Assembly: GCA_964490705.1 (NCBI GenBank)
Contig: CAZBCG010000003.1
Span: 189,857 to 253,856, forward strand
DNA length: 64,000 nucleotides
Source of the DNA: Fodinibius sp964490705
GTDB lineage: Bacteria > Bacteroidota > Rhodothermia > Balneolales > Balneolaceae
Direction of reading: 5' to 3'
A program made the translations under genes and the position numbers. Positions 37,175-45,105 of the stretch are shown in pieces. The notes beneath the pieces are model-generated. The model was not told the DNA's origin and made no database searches. It was given only the letters and a program-made list of their open reading frames with translations. How positions within the stretch are numbered: position 1 is the first letter of the stretch; each line of letters begins with the position of its first letter.

Positions 37175-40100
37175 TTAATTACCTCTCAAAAATTCTGAGT
37201 ACGTTGAGTCACTGTTAAATTTCCATTCTTTGTAAATTGCATAGAGCACCGGCACCACAAACAGCGTGATCACCTGCAGCAGCATCCCGCCCACGCTGGG
37301 AATCGCCATCGGTACCATAATGTCGGCCCCGCGACCTGTGGACATGAGCACAGGAATAAGAGCCAAGATAGTGGTGGCAGTAGTCATGAGTGTGGGACGA
37401 ATACGCCGTTGGCCGGCTTTCATTACCGTCTCGCGTATTTCGGCAATCGAATTAGGCTTGTGGCGATCAAAAAGCTGGTCCAGATACGTTGCCATGACGA
37501 CCCCACCATCGGCGGCAATCCCAAAAAGGGCAATAAAACCTACCCAGACAGCGATACTCAGGTTTATGGTGCCCATCTGGAACAGTTCCCGCATATTTTC
37601 ACCGAACAGGTTGAAATCCATAAACCAAGACTGTCCGTACAGCCAGATGAGCAAGAATCCTCCGGCCCATGCCACGAAGATGCTGGTGAAGATCATGCTT
37701 GTGGTCGGCACCGACCGGAACTGGAAATACATGATCAAGAAAATGATCAGCAGCGCGATGGGCAGGATAACTGAGAGCCGTTTTTCGGCGCGGACCTGGT
37801 TTTCGTAACTACCGGCAAAGGAATAGCTTACGCCTGCAGGTACTTGTAGATCGCCGCTGTCTATTTGTTCAGATAGATACTGCCGGGCATTTTCGACTAC
37901 CTCGACCTCAGAAAACTGATCTTGTTTGTCAAAAATCACGTAGCTAACCAAAAAAGTATCTTCGGTTTTGATATTCTGCGGTCCCTGCCGATAAGTTATC
38001 TCAGCAATTTGCCCCAGCGGAATTTGGGTACCGGTGGGCGTGGGAACCAGCATCTGTCGAATCTTATCGGGATCATCGCGCTGCTCCCGGCCGTAACGCA
38101 CACGGATCGGATATCGCTTGCGGCCCTCTACTGTTTTGGTGAGCGCCGGACCACCCAGGGCAACCTGAATGTATTGCTGTACATCCTGCATGCTGAGTCC
38201 ATAGCGGCTGATCTGCTCGCGGTCGGGGGTGATCTCTAAATACGGCTTGCCAACCACGCGATCCGCAAATACTGACTGCGGCTTGACGCCCGGCACTTCT
38301 GTAAGCCGGTTTTCGAGCTCTTGTCCAAACGACTCGATGGTTTCTAGGTCCGGCCCCTGAACTTTAATACCCATCGGGGCCCGCATGCCCGACTGCAGCA
38401 TAATTTGGCGCGTTTCGATAGGCTGTAGCTTGGGTGCTGATGTAAGTCCGGGAAAATCATCGGTGGCGTCAACAATTTCATTCCAGATATCATCCGGTGA
38501 TTGGATATGTTCGCGCCACTGTCGGTAATACTGCCCGTCTGAATCGGGAATGAGGTCTCCATTCTCATCGCGGATAAAATCGCCGTCCCCATTTACCCGG
38601 TATCGAATGCGCCGGCCGTTTTCGTCCGATTTGTACTCCGTTTTATAAGTGATGACATTTTCGTACATGGAGGTGGGAGCCGGATCCAGGGCAGATTCGA
38701 CGCGTCCCATTTTACCCACCACATTTTCGACTTCGGGGATAGCCGCCACGGCCATGTCGAGCTTTTGCATGTAGTCGATGGCTTTATCGACGCCCACATG
38801 TGGCATGGTGGTCGGCATCAGTAGAAAAGCGCCTTCGTCGAGCGGCGGCATAAACTCTTCGCCCAGTCCGGGAAAGGTTTTCGTGGCCGCGGTCCAGGGA
38901 GCCGTTTGGCGGATATCAACACCGACGGACTCGAATCCGTTGGCGACAAATCCGAAAACGCCGGCAAAGCCGAGCCATATCACAAGTCCGAGGATGACAA
39001 ATCCACTGGGGATGGATAAAAAGGCCCCCTTATGGTTAAGGCACCAGTGCAACATGGACCGGTAATACCTGACTACAAGCTGGAACAATCCCAGAATAAG
39101 CGTAATTAACAGGGCGACAAACAAAAAGTTGAGGAAAAACGAAACCCCCGGACCCAGCGGCAGCCAATACCTGCTCAACAGATAAGTGATCACCAGCACA
39201 ACAATCGAAGTGTTTATCCAGGGGCGCCAATCTTTGTATTTGGGATAGAAAATGATAGCGCCGTTGAGCAATCCAAAAGCCAGCAGTGTTAGTGCTGCCC
39301 AGGTGTAGGTAGAAAACAGCAGGATACATCCACCGACAATCAAAGAGCCGTTCCAGAAAAGCTTAACCGCTTTCTTTTTAATGTTGATAGAGAAAAACCA
39401 GTGCGCAAAAGGGGGAATAAGCGTGATAGCGATGATAATCGAGGCCACCAGCGCAAAGGTTTTGGTGTAAGCCAGCGGACGAAAGAGCTTGCCTTCGGCG
39501 GCTACCATCGTAAATACGGGCAGAAAGCTCACGATAGTAGTCATGATGGCAGTGAGTACGGCCGAGGCCATTTCGCTTGCGGCGCGAAAAATAATTTCGA
39601 GCAGCGATTCGCTCGGGTCTGACTCTTCCATATGCCGCAGCATGTTCTCCGACATAATGACCCCCACATCCACAATGGTACCGATGGCAATTGCGATACC
39701 CGAGAGGGCCACAATATTTGCTTCCACATTGCCGAGTTTCATGGCGATGAAAGTCATAAGAACGGCCAGGGGCAGCATCCCGGATATAAGAATGGAACTG
39801 CGCAGGTTGAATACCATTACCACTACCACGATGATGGTGATAAGCACCTCGAGGTTCAGTGCTTCTTCGAGGGTACCAAGCGTTTCATAGATAAGCTCCG
39901 AGCGGTCGTAAAAAGGCACAATTTCGACCTGGGATTCCGTTCCGTCATCGAGTGTTTTACTGGGCAGCCCGGCCGAAATTTCCGCAATTTTCTCCTTTAC
40001 GTTGTTGATAACCTCCAGCGGATTTTCGCCGTCCCGTGCTACAACCACACCACCTACCGCTTCAGCACCGCCTTTATCGAGTGCTCCGCGGCGGAGAGCC

Positions 40101-40957
40101 GGTCCATAGCTGACATTTGCCACATCCCGGATGCGAACGGGCGTATTATCTTCAACGGCAACCACGGCTTTTTCGAGATCCTCCAGGCTTTTTACATAGC
40201 CGATGCCGCGCACCAGGTATTCCACATTGTTCATTTCAACCGTTCGGGCGCCGACTTCGGCATTGCTTTCCTTGACGGCATTAAAAACATCGGTGAGGGT
40301 GATGTCATACACTTTCATCGCCTCGGGATCGACATCGACCTGGTATTCTTTGGCATAGCCGCCAATGGCCGCGACTTCAGCTACCCCTCCCGCCGAAGAT
40401 AGGGCATAGCCGACCTGGAAATCCTGGATGCTGCGCAATTCTTGCAGATCCCAGCCCCCGGTGGGATTGCCGTCAGCGTCTCGTCCCTCGAGGGTGTACC
40501 AGAAAATTTGTCCCAGCGCCGTGGCATCAGGACCCAGCGACGGATTGACGCCATCGGGCAGCGTGCCGGAAGGCAGTGAATTGAGCTTTTCGAGGATGCG
40601 CGATCGGCTCCAGTAGAATTCCACATCTTCTTCGAAAATGATATAGATATTGGAAACTCCCATCATCGAGCTGCTGCGAACCGTTTTTACGCCGGGAACG
40701 TTAAGCAGCTGGGTCGTAAGGGGATAGGTAATTTGGTCCTCGATATCCTGCGGTGAACGTCCGGGCCATTCGGTATAGACGATCTGCTGGTTTTGGCCCA
40801 GGTTCGGGATGGCATCCACCGGAACCGGGTCGCGGGGCATGAAATCGAGATCCCACGAAAAAGGAGCCACGGCGATGCCCCATCCTATGAGTCCGACAGC
40901 CAGCAGAATGGCTACTAGTTTGTTTTCGAGAAAAAAGCGTATGATTTTGTCGAGCAT
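37175..40957 (-). CDS. cusA: CusA/CzcA-family heavy-metal RND pump
   Basis: A proton-driven inner-membrane pump of 1260 aa. Typical CusA signatures are EWPGRSPQDIEDQITYPLTTQL, the DGAV-like block VDVGVIMSENMLRH, and GFIALFGIAADGGVV. It is about 200 residues longer than E. coli CusA. One insertion (about residues 520-690) adds extra hydrophobic helices. Another, around 785-808, is Asp/Asn/Gly rich with NGDGDF and DSDG, resembling a calcium-binding loop. Many Met and acidic residues fit Cu/Ag or Zn/Co export, but the metal is not certain. Start ATG is at 40957. An exact 14-bp tandem repeat lies just upstream. Confidence 0.93.
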   Translation of the reverse strand: MLDKIIRFFLENKLVAILLAVGLIGWGIAVAPFSWDLDFMPRDPVPVDAIPNLGQNQQIVYTEWPGRSPQDIEDQITYPLTTQLLNVPGVKTVRSSSMMGVSNIYIIFEEDVEFYWSRSRILEKLNSLPSGTLPDGVNPSLGPDATALGQIFWYTLEGRDADGNPTGGWDLQELRSIQDFQVGYALSSAGGVAEVAAIGGYAKEYQVDVDPEAMKVYDITLTDVFNAVKESNAEVGARTVEMNNVEYLVRGIGYVKSLEDLEKAVVAVEDNTPVRIRDVANVSYGPALRRGALDKGGAEAVGGVVVARDGENPLEVINNVKEKIAEISAGLPSKTLDDGTESQVEIVPFYDRSELIYETLGTLEEALNLEVLITIIVVVVMVFNLRSSILISGMLPLAVLMTFIAMKLGNVEANIVALSGIAIAIGTIVDVGVIMSENMLRHMEESDPSESLLEIIFRAASEMASAVLTAIMTTIVSFLPVFTMVAAEGKLFRPLAYTKTFALVASIIIAITLIPPFAHWFFSINIKKKAVKLFWNGSLIVGGCILLFSTYTWAALTLLAFGLLNGAIIFYPKYKDWRPWINTSIVVLVITYLLSRYWLPLGPGVSFFLNFLFVALLITLILGLFQLVVRYYRSMLHWCLNHKGAFLSIPSGFVILGLVIWLGFAGVFGFVANGFESVGVDIRQTAPWTAATKTFPGLGEEFMPPLDEGAFLLMPTTMPHVGVDKAIDYMQKLDMAVAAIPEVENVVGKMGRVESALDPAPTSMYENVITYKTEYKSDENGRRIRYRVNGDGDFIRDENGDLIPDSDGQYYRQWREHIQSPDDIWNEIVDATDDFPGLTSAPKLQPIETRQIMLQSGMRAPMGIKVQGPDLETIESFGQELENRLTEVPGVKPQSVFADRVVGKPYLEITPDREQISRYGLSMQDVQQYIQVALGGPALTKTVEGRKRYPIRVRYGREQRDDPDKIRQMLVPTPTGTQIPLGQIAEITYRQGPQNIKTEDTFLVSYVIFDKQDQFSEVEVVENARQYLSEQIDSGDLQVPAGVSYSFAGSYENQVRAEKRLSVILPIALLIIFLIMYFQFRSVPTTSMIFTSIFVAWAGGFLLIWLYGQSWFMDFNLFGENMRELFQMGTINLSIAVWVGFIALFGIAADGGVVMATYLDQLFDRHKPNSIAEIRETVMKAGQRRIRPTLMTTATTILALIPVLMSTGRGADIMVPMAIPSVGGMLLQVITLFVVPVLYAIYKEWKFNSDSTYSEFLRGN

Positions 40958-40970
40958 TGGTTAGTCGAAA

Positions 40971-40998
40971 GTATTGAGTCGTGAGTATTGAGTCGTGA
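40971..40998. repeat. 14-bp tandem direct repeat upstream of cusA
   Basis: GTATTGAGTCGTGA occurs twice end to end (40971-40984 and 40985-40998). The reverse complement resembles ACTCACGACTCAAAACTC near 10166, so it may be an interspersed element. Confidence 0.7.
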
Positions 40999-41098
40999 GA
41001 AACGCAATACGAAATAGGGTATAGATAAAATTATTCCGTAACGCTTCTTGTATCGGTGAGCCTCAGTCATTATGAGACTACAAAGGGAGGACTAACCG

Positions 41099-41599
41099 CT
41101 AATTCAGAAAAACGTTATTTAGTAAAAAGAGAGGTGGGGTTTTAGAATGCTGCTCTAATTCAGCATCCGTAAAGAAAGTGTGAGTTGTAGTCGGTTCTAA
41201 ATCAATAAACTGAATGACAGGAACAGCAAGCATTTTGGCTGTTCTGTTGATGGACGAAATGGCATCAGCATTTATCTTGGGCTGATCAAAATCGCAGAAA
41301 CCACTCAGAATCCAGCCACAACTACCATTGGGAGAATTATGGCTGGAAAATCCTGAACCACAAACTGCGAATTGGCTTCCTGTAATATGACAACACTTCT
41401 CCGATATCGTGTTTGTTGACATATCCTGCATATCCTGCTCGCATGAGCCCGCTAATAAAGCCGGCGGCATGGAGATGCCAATGACAAACAGGACAGCCAA
41501 AAACATCGAAAATCTATAATATGTCTTTTGAAATAAAAACAAAATGGCAGGTCTTGGCTTTTGAAACGAAGAGGAATCTCGAATTTTTTTGTATAACAT
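41099..41599 (-). CDS. Small secreted Cys-rich protein of the cus operon
   Basis: A 166-aa protein with a hydrophobic export signal (about residues 31-52, ending LLAG) and a mature part with CEQD, KCCH, VCGS, CGW and FCDF. The end STPPLFLLNN-type (KTPPLFLLNNVFLN) resembles small proteins often found directly upstream of CusA in Bacteroidota, which are poorly characterised. A metal-binding role in the periplasm is inferred from Cys, His and Met content (MQDMS). It could start at internal Met32. It lies 26 bp after the exported methyltransferase and 141 bp before cusA. Confidence 0.65.
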   Translation of the reverse strand: MLYKKIRDSSSFQKPRPAILFLFQKTYYRFSMFLAVLFVIGISMPPALLAGSCEQDMQDMSTNTISEKCCHITGSQFAVCGSGFSSHNSPNGSCGWILSGFCDFDQPKINADAISSINRTAKMLAVPVIQFIDLEPTTTHTFFTDAELEQHSKTPPLFLLNNVFLN

Positions 41600-41624
41600 G
41601 CAATACTGATTTTTTGAAAAGAAT

Positions 41625-42278
41625 TTACTGACTTGGCCTTTTTGCTATAATCATCCAATATCTTTGATGATTATTTGAAGTAAATCTTTCAACTTCTTTA
41701 ACAATTTGAAATCCGGCATTTTCCAAATCTTCAACTGCATACTTCATAGCAAGGCTATGATCGTCCATCTGTTCTTCTCTTGATGCTCCGACCACTTCTT
41801 GCTCCATTGGCTCGGCCATTACTAAGCGACCGCCGGCTTTAAGGGATTTCTTCATATATCCCAACATATCCATGTAATTTCTAAATTCGTGATAGGCATT
41901 CCTGATGAGAATAGCGTCCAATGAATTCGATGGCAGCATGGGATTTCCGGGCACGCTGTATATGGGAGTCACATTCTTAATCCCCCGGTCCTTGATCCTT
42001 CTGCGCAGGTCGTCAAGCTTGTCTTCATCAATATCAACGGCAAAAATACGCCCTGACTCTCCCACTATAGGCGACATCCGAATGGTATAATCACCGTCAC
42101 CGCTTCCGAGATCGGCGGCCCAACTGCCTTTTTCTATTTCCATAGCTTCAAATAGTGCATCCGGATTACGCCAGCTCGACTGCCCGCAAGCTACAGCACT
42201 AACTGTCAATGTTATGATAATGACCGGCAGGAGAATTTTAGTTAATGATTGGAAACTATTTTTTCGATAAGGATTCAT
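41625..42278 (-). CDS. Exported class I SAM-dependent methyltransferase
   Basis: A 217-aa protein with a signal segment (residues 13-30) ending SAVAC, either a lipobox-like Cys31 or a type I site. The mature part is a Rossmann methyltransferase: motif I AADLGSGDGDYT, then VDIDEDKL, PSNSLDAILIRNAYHEF and the GGRLVMAEPM block. SAM is cytoplasmic, so an exported methyltransferase is odd. Either the signal anchors it at the inner face or the fold has another use. Similar signal-bearing methyltransferases do occur near metal genes. It is the second gene of the cus-type run. Confidence 0.8.
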   Translation of the reverse strand: MNPYRKNSFQSLTKILLPVIIITLTVSAVACGQSSWRNPDALFEAMEIEKGSWAADLGSGDGDYTIRMSPIVGESGRIFAVDIDEDKLDDLRRRIKDRGIKNVTPIYSVPGNPMLPSNSLDAILIRNAYHEFRNYMDMLGYMKKSLKAGGRLVMAEPMEQEVVGASREEQMDDHSLAMKYAVEDLENAGFQIVKEVERFTSNNHQRYWMIIAKRPSQ

Positions 42279-42338
42279 AACAGAATTTAAAGTCGAGTTA
42301 AAAGTCTGATTACTAATAGCGTTTGTTACCCTCTTTGC

Positions 42339-42821
42339 TTAATGCTTTTCATAGAGCGATCGATTTCCCTCCTCATCAAAAAGATATACCTCAAAGGGTG
42401 TACCGTCATTCCCCATGCCCGGCGTGCCGGTAGGCATTCCCGGAACAACAATACCCTGAACCTCAGGTCTTGCTTCCAGCAGTTTATTAATTGATTCTGC
42501 CGGTACGTGTCCCTCCACTACATAGCCATCAATGACGGCAGTATGGCAAGATTCAAGTTCTTCCGGCACAAGGTAATGCTCCTTGACAGCATCCAAGGTA
42601 TCACTTGGACTTGCATCGACAGTAAAGCCTTTCTCCTCAAGATAGGAGGCCCATTTTGTACAACAATGGCAATTGGGTTTTTTATAGATGGTAATCTCCT
42701 TTGATTCGGCTTCGGTAACCTGTTCATTATCAAGTTGTTTATTACCCTGCTGACCATGAGACACGAAGGGAATGATTAGAAAAAAGAAAAGAAGGTAAGA
42801 GAAACGACTTGTCTGTATCAT
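42339..42821 (-). CDS. DUF411 (CopG-like) periplasmic metal protein
   Basis: A 160-aa protein with a signal peptide (residues 1-24, ending SHGQ). DUF411 follows, with KPNCHCCTKW (Cys 51, 53, 54) and SCHTAVIDGYVVEGHVP, the family's Cys/His core, and PTGTPGM. DUF411 proteins accompany copper resistance loci. It is the first gene of the minus-strand run that continues to the exported methyltransferase, the Cys-rich protein and the RND pump. It is divergent from the CusS-like kinase. Confidence 0.88.
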   Translation of the reverse strand: MIQTSRFSYLLFFFLIIPFVSHGQQGNKQLDNEQVTEAESKEITIYKKPNCHCCTKWASYLEEKGFTVDASPSDTLDAVKEHYLVPEELESCHTAVIDGYVVEGHVPAESINKLLEARPEVQGIVVPGMPTGTPGMGNDGTPFEVYLFDEEGNRSLYEKH

Positions 42822-42914
42822 AAACTAGAATTTTTTGATGTATAACCATACTGTTTTACATCCAAGAACCTAGTCATCTGTGTAGCATCATCCTACTAAC
42901 AGAAGCTTAAAAAT

Positions 42915-42942
42915 GTTAATGAAACGTTAATGAGCATGTTAA
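42915..42942 (+). promoter_or_regulatory. Candidate CusR-type direct-repeat operator
   Basis: GTTAA occurs at 42915, 42926 and 42938. The first two are within GTTAATGA repeats 11 bp apart, and the third is 12 bp on. OmpR-family regulators bind direct repeats with about this period. The site lies between the divergent DUF411 and kinase genes, near TAAATTTT (42951-42958), a near-match to the -7 consensus. Operator function is inferred. Confidence 0.45.
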
Positions 42943-42996
42943 AAAGCCCTTAAATTTTATAGTTTGGGGTAACGAAAAAGAAAACAGCAACTACCT

Positions 42997-44301
42997 ATGG
43001 TTTTTTCCCAGAAAAAGATTTACTTGGTCATCGGCCTCACTATCATATCTCTTATCGGGATACTTCTGGTACAGTACTTTTGGATTGACGCTGCTCTTAA
43101 AACTGAGAAAGATCAATTTGACAGACGCGTTGCCACCGTTGTTAATAAACTTGAAAATGAGATACGGTCAGATTCAGAACTGCAGAAAAGAGTACAGCAT
43201 TTTACCGATTCGTCAGCAAGTCAACCTCAACAGGTATCAATTGTTAAAGAAGATCTGCAAGGTAAACTGCAAGCAAAAATTGACAGCGAGTTCAATGAGC
43301 TTACAAATCTAAATTATGAATTCGGCTTAGTACAACACGGTGATTTCCACAAGTGCTGTCTAAACGGAGTAGCAAAAGAAGAAGTATTACTCAGCTCAAT
43401 AAATACTTCTGACTTTACACCTATTTTAGAAACCAAATATCGCAGCTGCGCCTGTATCTTTGATGGAAAGGCTCATATCAATCTTTATTTTCCGAATAAA
43501 GACTTTTTTATAGCCTCACAGATTGGTGGTATGCTGGTGCTATCAGTCTTGTGTATTCTTATAGTCGTTGGCTGTTTTTCCTATACCATTCTTACCATCC
43601 GTAAACAGAAAAAACTGGCTGAAATGAAGAATGACTTTATCAATAATATGACCCATGAGTTTAAAACACCGATCTTTTCAATCTCGCTGGCATCAAAAGC
43701 CCTCAAAAAGTCGGACCAATTAAGTAGTTCTGGTAAATTCAGCAAATACCTTGATCTCATAACGGATGAGACGAAACGATTAAAGGCGCAGGTTAACAAG
43801 GTACTGCGGATGGCACTGGTCGACTCCGAAGAGGCCGAACTAAACAAACAGGAGGTTGACCTTCATGCCTTGATCGAACGGGTAACTGAAAACTTTGAAC
43901 TCATATTATCGGAACAAAACGGTTCGGTGACCTTAAACCTCAACGCCGAAAATCATATTATTCACGCTGACAAAACTCATATTTCGAATATCTTACACAA
44001 CTTGATAGATAATGCGATTAAATATTCGAAAGAAGAACCACGTATTACGGTTAGCACTGCTGAAGAGGAGGAAGGCATTCGCATGCGTATTTCCGACAAT
44101 GGGATTGGAATAGATGCCCAAACCCAACAGCATATTTTTGATAAGTTTTACCGGGCTCAGACGGGAGATATTCACGAAGAAAATGGTTTTGGTCTTGGTC
44201 TGAGTTACGTAAAGGATATCGTTGAAGCCCACAAAGGGTCGATACAACTCAATAGTAAAATTGATCAAGGTAGTACGTTTACTATAGTGCTACCGGCTTA
44301 A
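42997..44301 (+). CDS. Membrane histidine kinase (CusS-like)
   Basis: A 434-aa sensor kinase. The order is membrane segment 1 (about residues 8-28), a periplasmic domain, membrane segment 2 (about 172-198), HisKA with H-box MTHEFKTPIFS (phospho-His about 219) and a HATPase domain (N-box DNAIKY about 338). The periplasmic domain is unusual: it has KCCLNG and SCACIF plus several His and Asp, which could bind metal. It is followed 12 bp later by the matching response regulator. Confidence 0.93.
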   Translation: MVFSQKKIYLVIGLTIISLIGILLVQYFWIDAALKTEKDQFDRRVATVVNKLENEIRSDSELQKRVQHFTDSSASQPQQVSIVKEDLQGKLQAKIDSEFNELTNLNYEFGLVQHGDFHKCCLNGVAKEEVLLSSINTSDFTPILETKYRSCACIFDGKAHINLYFPNKDFFIASQIGGMLVLSVLCILIVVGCFSYTILTIRKQKKLAEMKNDFINNMTHEFKTPIFSISLASKALKKSDQLSSSGKFSKYLDLITDETKRLKAQVNKVLRMALVDSEEAELNKQEVDLHALIERVTENFELILSEQNGSVTLNLNAENHIIHADKTHISNILHNLIDNAIKYSKEEPRITVSTAEEEEGIRMRISDNGIGIDAQTQQHIFDKFYRAQTGDIHEENGFGLGLSYVKDIVEAHKGSIQLNSKIDQGSTFTIVLPA

Positions 44302-44313
44302 AGTTTCGTTGAT

Positions 44314-45006
44314 ATGGGTAACCACCTACTTCTCGTTGAAGACGATGAAAACCTGGGCTATATCCTCAAGGAATATCTGGAAATGAATGAGTTTCAAGTT
44401 GTATGGGCAAAGGACGGGGAAGAAGGGCTCAGTAAATTTAAAGGGGGCTCTTTTGACCTCTGTATTTTGGATATCATGATGCCTAAAAAAGATGGATTTA
44501 CCTTGGCTGAAGAAATTAAAAGAGAGGATGAACAGGTGCCTTTTGTGTTCTTAACTGCTAAAACACTTAAAATTGACCAGTTAAAAGGGTTTGATATCGG
44601 AGCCGATGATTATATCGTCAAGCCGGTTGATGAAGAACTTTTAATTGCTCGCATTCGTGCAATATTGAACCGATTTAACAGTGATATAAAAAAGGATGGA
44701 CCTGAAACCTATACCGTAGGACAATACAATTTTGATCCAAACACAAGAGAGTTGGCAGTTAATGGTGAAAAAGGAGATTCGCTAACACCTCGTGAAGCTG
44801 ACCTCCTCGAACTCCTCTGTAAAAATATCGGTACTGTACTGACCAGGGATGAGGCGCTCGAAACCATTTGGGGCGATAGTAACTATTTCAATCGTCGTAT
44901 TATGGACGTGTATATTTCAAAGCTCAGAAAATATTTTAGCGATGATCCTGATATTGAAATCAAGAATGTCCACAGCAAAGGCTTTATACTATCTGTGAAC
45001 GAATAG
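44314..45006 (+). CDS. OmpR/PhoB-family response regulator (CusR-like)
   Basis: A 230-aa regulator with a receiver domain (residues 1-120). The acidic pocket is EDDE at 9-12, the phospho-acceptor D53 is in ILDIMMPKKDG, Thr is in FLTAK and Lys in IVKPVD. The C-terminal winged helix has LTPREADLLELL and MDVYISKLRKYF. Its genomic partner is the kinase directly upstream. Likely targets are itself and the divergent DUF411-cus run. Confidence 0.93.
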   Translation: MGNHLLLVEDDENLGYILKEYLEMNEFQVVWAKDGEEGLSKFKGGSFDLCILDIMMPKKDGFTLAEEIKREDEQVPFVFLTAKTLKIDQLKGFDIGADDYIVKPVDEELLIARIRAILNRFNSDIKKDGPETYTVGQYNFDPNTRELAVNGEKGDSLTPREADLLELLCKNIGTVLTRDEALETIWGDSNYFNRRIMDVYISKLRKYFSDDPDIEIKNVHSKGFILSVNE

Positions 45007-45105
45007 CCATTAATATGACCAATGCTGATCATTAAATTTAATTCTGCATTTTTTTATGCACATCTAATGTGCTATAAAAGATAGAGTGGCTTTTTTAGCT
45101 CAATA

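Noticed and set aside
39632..40402. 256-aa plus-strand frame
   Set aside because: Antisense to cusA. It is rich in H, R and N from reversed codons and has no domain.
45058..45072. GCACAT/ATGTGC hairpin after the response regulator
   Set aside because: No T tract follows in either direction, so I do not call it a terminator.
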